NCBI GenBank assembly: GCA_963920765.1
Contig: OY987249.1
Location: 8,618,817 to 8,682,816 of the forward strand
DNA from: Ulota crispa
Taxonomy: Eukaryota; Streptophyta; Bryopsida; Orthotrichales; Orthotrichaceae
Direction: 5' to 3'
Length of the DNA stretch: 64,000 nucleotides
Below the pieces are notes generated by a model. That model was not told where the DNA came from and made no database searches. It was given only the letters and a program-made list of their open reading frames with translations. This document shows, one piece after another, positions 47,812 through 58,584 of the stretch. A program made the translations under genes and the position numbers. Numbering within the stretch: the first letter of the stretch is position 1; every line of letters begins with the position of its first letter.

Positions 47812-48325
47812 CTTAGGTCATCTTTAATCCTTCCGGCATAAAGGCCTAGTATATTAATCTTGATTTATTAATAGAAGATAATTCATCACACAAAAATTAT
47901 ATGATTTGAAGGGCATGAAAATTTCTATTTTAAATATGTAATAAAATTTTGGTTTGGACATTGTATGATTTAGATATATCACATCAAAAGTTAGCTAACT
48001 TCCAAAAAACTTAAAGGCCTCTCTAAATCAAGCCTAAATAAGGAAACTCTAGTGAAGGGGACAGCAATTGTACCAACTCCTTTACTAAAATTTTCTTATT
48101 TAAGCTTGATTGGGAGAGGCCTCTAAGTTTTTTGGAAGTTAGCTAACATTAGATGCAATATATCTAAATCATGCAATGTCCAAAACAAAATATCAATACT
48201 TTGTTATAATGAAAATTTTCATGCCCTTCAAATCATTTAGTTTTTGTGTGAGTATCAATTTGCTATTAATAGATCAGGATTGGTATACTGGGCCTTTATG
48301 CCAGGTGGATTGAGGATGCCCTAAG
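47812..48325. mobile_element. long-stem foldback MITE, copy 2 (514 bp)
   Basis: The left half starts CTTAGGTCATCTTTAATCC and the right half ends GGATTGAGGATGCCCTAAG. The arms pair over most of their length, with both containing GGCATAAAGGCC-type and ACTTCCAAAAAACTTAAAGG-type blocks in inverse. It belongs to the same family as 32951-33480 and is noncoding. Confidence 0.85.
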
Positions 48326-48331
48326 TTATTA

Positions 48332-48685
48332 CTCCCTCTGTCCCAAAATGATCTTCCTGTTACACAAAATGTTATAGATTAAGCTCAAAAGGAACCATTT
48401 TTCAAAAAAAAAAAACTTGTGAATAGAGTTTGATTTCCTCCTATTGTTCTGAAATTTTGAGTTTCAAATTAGTTTTCAAAATGTGGTTTCAAAATGCTTG
48501 AAAATTGAAATTTTGAGGCATTTTTGAAGAGCACCGATGGCCACTCACTTGTTGACATGGGATTGGTTTGCATGCCCATGCTTTTGGACTATGCGCAAGT
48601 GTCCTCAGCTCCCTTCTACAACAAGAAGATCATTTTAGGACACTAAATAAAGGTCAACAGGAAGATCATTTTGGGACTGAGGGAG
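48332..48685. mobile_element. Stowaway-like MITE (354 bp)
   Basis: The left end CTCCCTCTGTCCCAAAATGA (extending to ATCTTCCTGTT) is the near-perfect inverse of the right end (AACAGGAAGATC continuing to TTTTGGGACTGAGGGAG). TA dinucleotides flank both sides (48330-31 and 48686-87). It abuts the foldback element to its left. It is noncoding. Confidence 0.9.
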
Positions 48686-48837
48686 TAATAAACAGGCTTT
48701 TTACTTGTTACAAGACACGGCAAAAGGACCCACGGTAAAGGGTCCCCCACGGTAAGAGAGCACTTTGAGGTTTAGGTGTTCCAAAAGGAGACAACAAGTG
48801 CAGTCGACGCAGAAGCTCGTGCCATGGCTGATTAGAT

Positions 48838-48856
48838 TTAGGGTTTAGGGTTTAAG
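48838..48856 (+). promoter_or_regulatory. telobox pair upstream of the LRR gene
   Basis: TTTAGGGTTTAGGGTTTAAG contains two copies of the telobox (AAACCCTA on the other strand) about 40 bp before the ATG at 48894. In plants teloboxes are frequent in promoters and leaders of growth- and translation-related genes. Function here is inferred from position only. Confidence 0.5.
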
Positions 48857-48893
48857 GCGCGCAAGAGCGGAATTGTCTCGACCATCGGAAATA

Positions 48894-51800
48894 ATGGTGC
48901 GCCTCACAGCTGCGTTGATTTCTGCACTCAACGATGGTTGCGATCTGGCCACCATCGATACACTCTCCGTCCCCAAACGCTACTTTCACGAGGTCAAACT
49001 CTTCTTTTTTTCCCAACTCAACTCTCTCTTCTCTTCTCTCTCTTCCAGAGCTTTGCTTTCTTGCGAATATTTTCTTCTTCTCAATATCACGATTGAATCC
49101 AGAAAGCTCAAAAATTGTCATCGTTACAGATATCAGGCATTGATGTATGCGTGAAGCTATCGCGATTGGATATCTCTGGCAACAGCATCACCAATCTTGA
49201 GGTAAAAAAGCAATGTTTTTCTTGTTTCAGTTTTTTTCCGTCTTTCTTTTGCTCTCCATAAATTGCACTCAGGTTTAGTTTCAATAGTTTGAAGGTTTTT
49301 CAAGTTTCGTGTGTGCTTACAACTTATGAAAAAAGTAGAGTTAACCCTTAAACGGCGAAGGAGACGATTTTTGTCCCCTGGCCATAAAAAAAAATCACTC
49401 TGTGGGCAGAAAATAGCAGTTTTTTGTCTAATTTTTTTTAGAGGTGATCATAAACACATGGTCCATCATACAAGTTAAAAAATTATCTCATGAATTGCAC
49501 TCACATTTTTCAGCAACCCAAATTGGGAGAAATTTCAGAGTCACGGTGTTAGGTCCCAAGCTGTAGTTTTCATGAGGGCACCATGCACTATTGACTTTTG
49601 CAACTTTTAAAAGTAATATTTTAATGTGTGGGCACCACTGTAGAGATCACTGCCACCTTTGAACACTGTACAGGCAGGCACGGTGACCACCCTCGGCGTT
49701 TAAGGGTTAAACACAGAATTGACCTTAAAAAAACTGCAGTCCAAGGTTAAGATATACAGAAGAGTTTTGTTTTATTCTAATACAGGTTTTACTAGTAGTA
49801 TTGGTGGTATTAGGTTTCTGATATGATGTGCACATGGCTGGAGATGATGCAGAGTATATCTATGTGCACCAATTTGAAGTGGTTGTCAGTTGCAGGGAAT
49901 GGTCTAACCAGCTTGAAGGGAGTTGAAACCCTACCAAAACTTACAGTGAGTTCGTTTTCTCTGCTCCCTTTGTCTTTTGTTTTCTTCGAATTTGCTTTAC
50001 CATACTGGTCTCTCTCTTTCTCAAACAGGAGCAAGATTCGTAGCATGATGATTTTTTATGTAAAGTTTGCAAATCTGAGGATAACGTTGCGTGTACTGAT
50101 GATTGGGTGCAGGTGCTGAACGCCAGCCGTAACGCTATTACTTCAGTCTCTGAGATATCTAGCCTTGTAGAACTGCGAGCTCTTATCCTCAATAGTGAGT
50201 TCCTTTACTTTGTAACATTTCCAGGTCATGGCTGTTCATCAAGTTAGAGAATGAACAATGTGGAATGTGCGAATTAGGGTTAGTAGGATATGATCTTTTT
50301 ACACGAGTCTTGTCCTTGAATGAGGGAATTAGGGGAAGTAAGATATTTGGTTTTTTACACTAGTTTCGTGCTTGATTATTTGATATCGTAATTCTATTCC
50401 TTGCGAGTTGGATCCTGATCTTGAACAAGATTTACATTCTACTTTAAAAAAAATTGATTCATTATGTTTGAGCTTCAGATTTACTACCAAAGTTTCTGAA
50501 TATCGTCGTGTTTCTGATGCAGACAACGAGATCACACGTGTCACTCGTTTTGATAACCTTGTAAAATTGAATACCTTAGGTGAATGCACTTTTTTTTTTC
50601 TTGTTTGTATTTATGTTGACCAGTTTATGATGATCACTTTCTTTTCTAAAACTGTTTATTTTGACTAAATCATATGGATGTGGAGTTTGTTTGGCGAAGA
50701 GGTATACAAATGCTGCATAATAGCTGACGAGTTGCATTCCATATTGACAGTGTTTTCACATAACCCAATCAGGGAGCTGGGGAAATCGTTAAACAAGCAA
50801 TTAGAGCTTACGAAGGTATGTTTAATCCATTGCATTCTTCCATACGGTACATCACACCACTCCTTTACGAGATTGCTTGCTTTTCCCTTTCCTGGCAAGG
50901 ATCTCCTGATCCTGTATGTTTTGTCACGTATGCAATTAGTAATGATCTGCATTAATTAAATGCATGTTTAGTGAGCTATTTTTTTATGGTTTAAAGGTAG
51001 CTGGCGTTTCTGTTTTCAGCTTTCAGTTTCTCATTGTCGAATTCAAATGCTGGGAGCGTCATTGAAGCGTTGTGTAGCGTTGGAAGAACTACGGCTAGCT
51101 CACAATCAATTATCGGTATTTTTTTCTTTTACCATTTTCTAAGCATTTCGAGATGAGCATTTCTTTATGCCGAATCTGGAGCCATATCTGATAGTGTGTT
51201 TGTTTTTTTTTTACCAGGACTTGCCAAAGGAGTTAGAAAGGAACGGAAGGCTTCGTATTGTTGACCTTGGCAGCAATAACTTGCAAAGTTGGCAAAGCTT
51301 TCAGGTACTTTAATTTTGTTCCTAGACTAGTCCACGTCGTTTATGACTGAACCCGACTTCTGTTTACTTTGACTGATTACTAGGATTTTAGTATGAGCTC
51401 TTTGCATACTTTTTGTTACCTTTTTGACTACCATATGGTTTAAAATTTTGACCCACATGTGGAAACAGGTGCTCAAATCTTTGCACAGTCTATGCAACCT
51501 CAACCTCCGCGGCAGTCCCATCTGCTCAACACCAAATTTTGAGCAAGAGGTAAGAAAACCGATCTGGATCTTTTCAGGTTTTTTTCTTGTTCCTTTGTAA
51601 TGGAACTTATTTACAGTTCTTTACAACCTCCTCCCAGACAGCTCGGCAATGAAGAACTTCCAGATGATATACCCCCTTTTGTCCCTCTAAAAAGCTCTAA
51701 ATCAGACACATTTCTTGTACCACTAAAAAGCTCCCTTCCCTTTTGCTGATTTCAAACTCCGAGAAAGCGTTTGCCATGTTCAATGATCTCATGGGGGCAA

Positions 51801-52659
51801 GTTAAGCAATTAGAGAGCATTCCTCTCCTTGCAAGCTTGGCCTTGCCCATATGAGGTACCATTGTTGCTACTAATCTTAAAAACATCAATAACGATGAGT
51901 TGGCAACATGCACAAATATGGTACTTTTTGCATAGGTGCCCAAACGGCAACATCAAAGCTGGAGATTTTGCATACATTTGGTAGATGGTATATTGATTCT
52001 AGAATGCATGTGTCACTAGCCAGCACAATGACTAAAAAACATAGTTAATCTTTTGCAAGGAAACTTTTTGGATGTTTTTAGAGGGATAGAGAGAGTAGCT
52101 TTTTGTCTGTTTGTGTATCTGAGCTTCTTCTGTTCTAGAAACTGATTATTTTTAATCAACGCAGGTGAGGAATCTTGTTCCAACTCTGCAGATACTAGAT
52201 GGGCATCCTCTGGTCCCTGGCAAAGTGAAACGTAAGTACGACGGAAAGAAAGTGTTCTCAAAGGAGAGAACTACTGAGACCGTTGTGGAGGATGAACATG
52301 ATCAAGCAAAGAAAAAGTTCAAAACTACTGTAGACAAAATTAGTGAACAAGGGATTAAGGACGATGATGCACCTGAGAAACCTTTTGTTGAGTTGATCAA
52401 GGCCCAGCCTGTATTGATTAACAGACCGTTGGATGTTCGTCAAGACTCTGGCGTGGTTGCTGTAATTGATGTGAAGAAAGCAGCGGTTGGAGTGTGGAGG
52501 AAGAAACAAGGGATTGAGGCATTGACTGCATTGACGGAGCCAGAAATTGGAACAGGAGGTCCATCAAGTTGGGATACTCCTAGTTTTGTGAATGATGCTG
52601 CTGCTGCCGCCAAGCAGCCTTCCACTACTTACTCTAGATGGGCATTGAAAAAAAAATAG
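48894..52659 (+). CDS. SDS22-type leucine-rich-repeat protein with a lysine-rich tail
   Basis: Ten exons join in frame: 48894-48992, 49130-49201, 49853-49945, 50113-50194, 50523-50579, 50751-50815, 51020-51115, 51218-51304, 51469-51549 and 52165-52659, giving about 408 residues. From residue ~37 to ~245 there is a run of 22-23-residue LRRs of SDS22 type, for example LSRLDISGNSITNLE, LKWLSVAGNGLTSLKGVETL, LRALILNNNEITRV and LRIVDLGSNNLQSW. Exons tend to hold about one repeat. The last repeat passes into a cap-like LQILDGHPL, then a charged, Lys-rich tail of ~150 residues ending SRWALKKK. Such LRR domains bind partner proteins; no catalytic domain is visible. A telobox pair precedes the gene. 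Introns 2 and 9 host MITEs. Function unknown. Confidence 0.88.
49341..49710. mobile_element. TTAA-flanked piggyBac-like MITE in LRR intron 2 (370 bp)
   Basis: The left side reads TTAA CCCTTAAACGGCGAAGG and the right side, inverted, TTAA CCCTTAAACGCCGAGGG. These near-identical inverted ends start CCC directly inside TTAA. It lies wholly in the intron between 49202 and 49852 and is noncoding. Confidence 0.8.
51672..52095. mobile_element. Stowaway-like MITE in LRR intron 9
   Basis: A relative of 40036-40455 across its whole length, with ends CCCCCTTTTGTCCCTCTAAA and TAGAGGGATAGAGAGAG flanked by TA. The interior retains CAAGCTTGGCCTTGCCCATA and GAGGTACCATTGTTGCTAC. It occupies most of the intron between exons 9 and 10. 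Confidence 0.82.
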
Positions 52660-52948
52660 CACATTTTTACCCTTCATTGCGGAATCGTAAAATACGGTTG
52701 ATATTGCAACTGGTAAAAAGAGCACATTCACTATCAAGGTTGGTCTGGTAAGGTAGTAAGGTAGGAGACTCATGAATGGAGCATGTAAGGGCTGAAACTG
52801 AATTTTGGGGAGATAAAACTTCTTGAAATGCTTTTCAGTAAATTTTCCTTGAAAAACAAGCGGAATTGGCATCAAACCCAAGTTGTTTCATGTTTTTTTG
52901 GAGCTTTGTGGAATTAGTCATGAAATTTTGAAGTGGAAAGGTCGTAAG

Positions 52949-53069
52949 GCTCTAAAATGGTGCACCTTCTCAAATGTACATGGCTTGTACATTATTGAAA
53001 GTATTGAAAGGCTATGAAAAATAACATGTACAAAAGGAGTACATTTGAGGAGGCGCATCATTTTAGAGC
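52949..53069. mobile_element. small foldback (121 bp)
   Basis: GCTCTAAAATGGTGCACC at the left is mirrored by GGCGCATCATTTTAGAGC at the right, with about 31 bp of imperfect inverted repeat around a short loop. It lies some 290 bp after the LRR stop and is noncoding. Confidence 0.6.
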
Positions 53070-53099
53070 TTGCACGCTTTTAGAACCTCCTACCTTATG

Positions 53100-53924
53100 C
53101 TCTAATTGTGACCCTTTCATGTAAAGTGTGCCATAGGTAGCATAAGAATGGATTTGAAGTGGATCTTGAATGGACCTTGAATGGACCCCTCTAAAAAGAA
53201 AATGTGTATTTTATTACAATAGCCAATCATATTCCATAATTTCTCCTCATCTCTTCACAAGTTTGCAAGGCAATGGTTTATGGAAAACCTAGAGTCACAA
53301 ATAGGTGTCTACTTTAGAAAACTTTGAAAGTTCATCAACAATTCATAAACCCTTCAACAACCGGTCGACCACTTTGTGGTCAATCCGGCCTCTTTTTCAT
53401 GTATAGGAAGAGAATGGCAATGAATTTGGAGATTAGCCAAAGAGGATGTGTCTGAGGAATTGGGAAGTGAAGAGTATAGGACAATCACTAGCCCAATTTG
53501 AGGTGGCATGTGGCCAGAGGGTTGAAAAAATAAAAAGAGTACCGGCTGAAAATACACCAATGGATACAAAAAGATGGTCATAACAACTAAAGAGTGAGCA
53601 TAATTCATGATGCATAACACTAAGCCCTGCAAGATACTTCCATTTGTACAGTCAGATCTGTGGTAGACATCTGTATTCAATAGTTTTAAAATTTCCCCCA
53701 AATGGCCATACAAAGGATAGCCCACCCCAAAATTGACCACAGTTGTCAAAGGGTTAACACCTTAAAAATATGAAAAAGTTGTGTTACATTTTAACATCCA
53801 TGCATTTCTCTTTGTCTTAAAGCTAAAGATTTCTTTTTGTCTTAAAGCTAAAGATTTCTCTTTGTCTTAAACCTAAAAAAAATCTTTCATGTCTTGAAAA
53901 GCCCATGAAAAGGCAGACTAACCC
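53100..53924. mobile_element. relative of the 4139-4546 element, interrupted by another insertion
   Basis: Segments 53110-53345 and 53760-53920 match 4170-4520 in order and orientation. Between them lies about 400 bp absent from the 4-kb copy, whose ends (CCCTTCAACAAC at about 53350 and, inverted, TTAACCCTTTGACAAC at 53757) resemble the TTAA/CCC element class. A 26-bp tandem repeat (three copies of a CTAAAGATTTCTCTTTGTC unit) lies at 53806-53872. Confidence 0.6.
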
Positions 53925-54527
53925 TTAACCCCTAAATGCCCAAGGCACCACATTTTGGTGCCAACAATATTCTAAAGTTTTATAAAACCTAGCTAAGCTG
54001 CTATTTTTAGTGCTTAGTATATTAGAATTATTCTCTTTGATGTCTAGTTTTAGCATCAAAAACCGGATTTTGAAAAATACTGAATGTGAATTAGTGTTGA
54101 GAACTCACAAAATGAGCCTCAAATACACTAGATCTTGGAGAAAGATTCACACTAGAAACTCATTTTAAAAAATTGTAAAAGAGATTTTGAAAAACCATAA
54201 ATGGATTGGAGTTATGTAAGTGATGTCCTTTAACCTCATATTTGTTTGGTGACAGCATTTTAGATTTCACATTTGAAAAGAGGATTGAAAGACTTGAACT
54301 CATTTTTGCAATTTTAACACCCTCTTGATCAAACATTATAATTTTTCAATCCATAAGTGATATTATTGTATTTTCTTTTCCTATGTGATATCTAACATGT
54401 CTAGTTTGGGTTTGTATGGTTACAATTTTAAGAAAAATTGATTCAACTTATCAAAAGATTGACTTTTTATTTAGTTTAGAGCAAATTCCTAGAAGCTCAA
54501 AAAAGGCCTTGGGCATTTAGGGGTTAA
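53925..54527. mobile_element. TTAA-flanked piggyBac-like MITE with perfect ends (603 bp)
   Basis: The first 22 bp (TTAACCCCTAAATGCCCAAG onward, 53925-53946) are the exact inverse of the last 22 bp (54506-54527). TTAA forms the outermost 4 bp on both sides and the 18-bp inverted repeat inside it starts CCCC. The interior is AT-rich and noncoding. This is the best-preserved member of the class in the window. Confidence 0.85.
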
Positions 54528-54847
54528 GGTGACGGTTTTAGAGCATATTATTACCAAAGATGTTAGTTTTTTTCTCAATTTTAAGTTATGCTCTTTTCCT
54601 TCAGATTAGATTTGAAACTTGGGGTTTCTAAAACCTGCACAAGTGTATTAAAGTTCAGGAAATAGATCCTCTTCAACCTTGGTTGTTAGTGACTTTTGGT
54701 AATCGCGTTGAAGCTTGTGCTGTGGTGATCTGAATTCACCAGTAGGAATCGATTTAGTACTCGTTTGTGTTTTTTAATGAAAAGTAGAGACAATCAGAGA
54801 ATATTTACTATAGTTTTCCAGCATTTTACAGCTACTGAGGGTTGCGC
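54528..54847. other. upstream of the initiator tRNA gene
   Basis: AT-rich DNA without a recognised gene or element. Confidence 0.45.
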
Positions 54848-54919
54848 ATCAGAGTGGCGCAGCGGAAGCGTGGTGGGCCCATAACCCACAGGTCCGAGGA
54901 TCGAAACCTCGCTCTGATA
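54848..54919 (+). tRNA. initiator tRNA-Met (CAU)
   Basis: The 72-nt cloverleaf folds well. The acceptor stem AUCAGAG pairs with CUCUGAU and ends in discriminator A. The D stem is GCGC/GCGU and the anticodon arm GUGGG-CCCAUAA-CCCAC has anticodon CAU. The T arm is CGAGG-AUCGAAA-CCUCG. The A1:U72 pair, the CCCAUAA loop with its GGG/CCC stem and the AUCGAAA loop in place of TΨC mark a eukaryotic initiator rather than elongator tRNA-Met. Compared with the common plant sequence as I recall it, pair 50:64 is switched from C:G to G:C. No intron and no genome-encoded CCA are present. A T-run lies about 35 bp downstream. Confidence 0.95.
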
Positions 54920-55052
54920 GCACAGAGATACAGGCTTCATCCCCTGGTAGCACTTTTCATTTTCCATCCTCGTTCAACTTTCCCAGGGCTTTTTTTGCTA
55001 GCAACAATTCCCTAGATTCTTCTTCCAGTGTATGGCCCAAAAAAAGTCCTAA

Positions 55053-55418
55053 AGGGAGTTGATATATGCACCGGGAGGGGGAGTAAATTGTAGATATTTA
55101 CGCGATTATTTACAAAATCTGAATTCAGGTTTGGAGTTAGATACTGAAATACCTTAGCTTTTTTTTATAAACAAGGATGAAAGTAGTATTTTGCTTCCTA
55201 TCTAATATTTTTCACTAAGTGTTGTTCGATTGTAGTCTCTTTGGTGATTCTAGACTAAATCAAGATCTCTAAATCCAAATCTGAATTCAAAATTTTGTTT
55301 CTAATACTAAACAAATTTAAGATCTCCAAATCTAAATTTGAATTAAAATGTTCCAAATCCAACTTGTTGAAGATAAATATCTCAAATTTACCCCCGGATG
55401 TGCATATATCAATTCCCT
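55053..55418. mobile_element. MITE-like foldback (366 bp)
   Basis: The left end GGGAGTTGATATATGCACC is the near inverse of the right end TGCATATATCAATTCCCT, with further pairing through GGGGGAGTAAATT and AATTTACCCCC-like sequence. It is noncoding and unassigned. Confidence 0.65.
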
Positions 55419-55765
55419 AAAAAAAACCATAGTAATTTGAAACTGATGACCATAACTTCCAGCAAGTCAAACTACCGCTACAAAGTTAAATAAACCCTTT
55501 TCTTGTGGTTTTATTGCATAAATAAAAAAATTAGCATCGAATGTTGATTTTGTTAAGAATGAAACTGTTGTTATATTTCTGAAATCAAATTATGACTGCA
55601 GTATGAAATCAGTTATACTTTGCAAGAATATCCAAAACAAATTCAGAAAAGTTGAAATTTGAGATTTAAATTATTCCATGTTATAAAGAGTGGATTGTTT
55701 GTCTGACTTGTGATATTATTTTACACCAATATCACAGTTTCTATGAGAGAGGGAGGAAGGGAGAG

Positions 55766-55881
55766 AAAAGGCACCCAATTGGAGGGTGATGAGTCATTGG
55801 AATTTTTTGAATTCTATTTCCTTTTGTAAGATTGAAATTTTCTATTATAAAATATTGAGAGTCAAGCATTGGGTGCCTTTT
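55766..55881. mobile_element. short element with 14-bp perfect inverted ends
   Basis: AAAAGGCACCCAAT (55766-55779) and ATTGGGTGCCTTTT (55868-55881) are exact inverse copies bounding 116 bp of AT-rich DNA. Target duplication is unclear. Confidence 0.5.
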
Positions 55882-56041
55882 AGTCATCTAGAATTTAAAA
55901 TTCAAAGGATACATTACAAACGCATGGTTCAACTAGAGGGTGTAGTATAAAATTTAATACGATTAGAAAGATACTTAGTTAGTGAAGAGCAATTAGACAT
56001 TGCATAATTCACTCTATAGAACTAACATTTTCCTGTTTTCA

Positions 56042-56280
56042 TTAACCCTTGAGCGCCCGATCAACATTATATTGTCAATGGGCCCACAAGCTTTATCTCA
56101 TGTTTTTTTCTCAATCTGTATGGTGAAAACAATCATGGTTGGTCCCCAGTAGCAAAGAAGGTAGTCCTTTTTCAAATCCTACAATCACTTTTTCTGGATG
56201 TAGTTTTCCAAGCTGTGGTGGCCATTAACCCTCCCATTTTCTCCTAAACCCTAAAATAGCTCTGGGCGCTAAGGGGTTAA
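56042..56280. mobile_element. TTAA-flanked piggyBac-like MITE (239 bp)
   Basis: Ends read TTAA CCCTTGAGCGCCCGA and, inverted from the right, TTAA CCCCTTAGCGCCCAGA. The GAGCGCCC motif is shared with the copies at 35726 and 62766. It is noncoding. Confidence 0.75.
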
Positions 56281-56803
56281 ATTGCATATTGTGTGAAAGA
56301 TAATATATCACAAAAGGATCTGCCACCAAGATGTTGCTTAAGAAGCAAGGCAAACACACCCATTTCCAAGCGCAATTCCACACCCTGGAATTGGAGGTTT
56401 TATCATACACTATTGAATCCAAAGTGGAGCAATGAACGTTGCTTGCACAAGCTAATCATATCATATGTCAATTGCAAAGTTGGCTTGAGAGGGTTGAGAT
56501 TGGAATTGTCAAGTGCCATTGTAGGAACACATCCATGCAGTTTCAAGGTTAGTCAAGAGTTCCTTTTAGGGACCCTGTGAGCTGTAACTTTGCCCTTTAA
56601 TATAAAATATCCTACAAGTCTTTTTTCCACAAAAATGACAATTTGTGACAGCTTGTTGAAATGCTAACCCTATAGATTTTTTTCCTAATTTTTTTGAAAC
56701 CTTATGATATCCTAAACCCTTAATTCTTGAGCACCCTAGCAACAAGAGTAACCCTATAGAATTTTTTCTTGAGTTTTTTGAAAACTTGTGATACCCAAAA
56801 CCC

Positions 56804-57702
56804 TTAACTCCAAGCGCCCTAACAACAAGATCTTGATGCTGCATAGTTTCAAAGGCTTGTTTGAGGTACTACATCTAATTTTTTGATCTTGTTATAAGTT
56901 GCAATTATGAAGGCATTCAAGTTGTCCATGCCAATGGAGTAATGGCGATGAAAGCCAAATTTTGTACAAGTGCTACAAGAGATTTAAATGGGTGAAACAC
57001 CATATGGGGTGTGGTGGCAAGCAAAGTGTCAAAGGCTGCAACTAGTCAATATCCCTTGCAAGCTTCTATGTATGTGCTTTGTAATAGTGGGAGATTTGTT
57101 GGCAAGGATTCAAGCATGTTCTAAACCCTTATTATGGTAACCCTCACCAACTATGCTGGTCATTATTTTCCATGCAATAGCAATTTGAAGTCCTAAAAAT
57201 TGACATAAAAACTACACATAACATTGTTCACTAGGTTATATTCCTCCCCCCAACTGTGGAGGGATATTCCCCCTATATACTAGTAGGCTGATTGGTGAGG
57301 TCAACAACTACCGAATAGCATTTGCTAGAGGATCCTCATCTTGGGGAAGCAAAAGGAGACCCCCCACTAAAGGTTAACAATGTTATGACAATCTCCAATA
57401 ATTTACAAGTGTGTGATTACATTCACATCTAATCTTATTGCTCACAGAATTCAAAAAGAACCAAGGACTTAAACTTTTTTGTAAAAAACATTAAATAGCA
57501 ACCACCTACCAAATAAGAGGATTTTGTCATCACATGTTGTTTGACCAATCATTTTAATCTTCCCACAATTAATTGTTCCCAAGATCTGCAAGCCATGTAC
57601 TAAGTAGGTCCTCCCTATTTTCAATGATCACTTGTTGTGAATCATCCGATCGACTGAGATACTATAGTTTCGGTGAAAATGGCCTGGGTGCTCAGGGGTT
57701 AA
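56804..57702 (-). mobile_element. piggyBac-like MITE, inverse relative of 62766-63548
   Basis: The right end GGCCTGGGTGCTCAGGGG followed by TTAA (57699-57702) matches the inverted left end of the 62.8-kb copy. The interior (56850-57560) matches that copy in inverse orientation, for example AAGGCATTCAAGTTGTCCAT and CCATATGGGGTGTGGTGGCA. The left end TTAA CTCCAAGCGCCC is degenerate, and a similar CTTGAGCACCC motif is repeated just outside it. Confidence 0.7.
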
Positions 57703-58584
57703 ACGCTCGGAAATGTAAACCCTTGAACGCCCTTGAACGCTCGGGAATGGGTATGTCTGCCTAAACCCCTACTCAGAGAACAGAAGCAAGAGGCCAAACT
57801 CATCTAAGAACAGAAGCAAGAAGCATTTCACATTTTCATACTAATTATGCCAAAACTCATCTAAAGTGAAAAAGCCTCGCCCTATCCAGAGTCGTGCATT
57901 AATTGAAGTAACCCAACCCAATTGAAAGCCTAAGTATACAACTGTGCAGTGCAGATCAATGAATGTGATGTACACATCTGTAAGATCCAATTCTAGTTCG
58001 TGTTTACCCAACCAAGTTCAAAACTGCAATCCGCTCGTGTTTTATAATTACAGTCCTTGGACCTAAGTGGGCAATGCAATTCATATGTTTCCACGCAGGA
58101 AGAGCAATTCTAATAGAACAGCGAATACTTGTCCTGGTGACAACAGCACTAGGAAGTAATCTATTCAGTATCGACCAGCTCTGCTCGCAAAGCAAAACCT
58201 GAGTGAAAGATCATCACAAATTGAGACTTTAGAATCACGCACACGAGAAACATAGAATCTGCAGAAAGATACCAGTAATCGTAACCCAAATAGTTTGATT
58301 CGGGAGAGAGCGAGGGAAAAATATTACTAGTTCCAGATCATGAATGTTCAACGTCAAAATCTGGAAGAGAAAATACTGCAGAAGTTAGCAAAATGGTCAC
58401 AAAACAGCACTGCTATAAGGCATACCAACAGACAAACAGAATATCATTCCTAGAGAAGTCAAGCCGATATGCTACACAAGTAGTCTTTGGTGCATCCATA
58501 CGCTCGCACCTGTAGCTACACAACAAATTCAAACCATCCTCTTGCTCTCATTCAGGAGAGATTAATGCGACTTTCAGTGCATGA
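57703..58584 (-). other. 3' flank of the RING gene
   Basis: Probably includes the 3' UTR of the minus-strand RING gene next to 58584. Short frames here have no support. Short repeats of TTGAACGC occur near 57720-57745. Confidence 0.45.

Larger units (their letters stand above)
54920..56041. other. intergenic DNA with small inverted-repeat elements
   Basis: Apart from the two small elements listed separately (55053-55418 and 55766-55881), no gene-like feature was seen. AT content is high. Confidence 0.5.
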
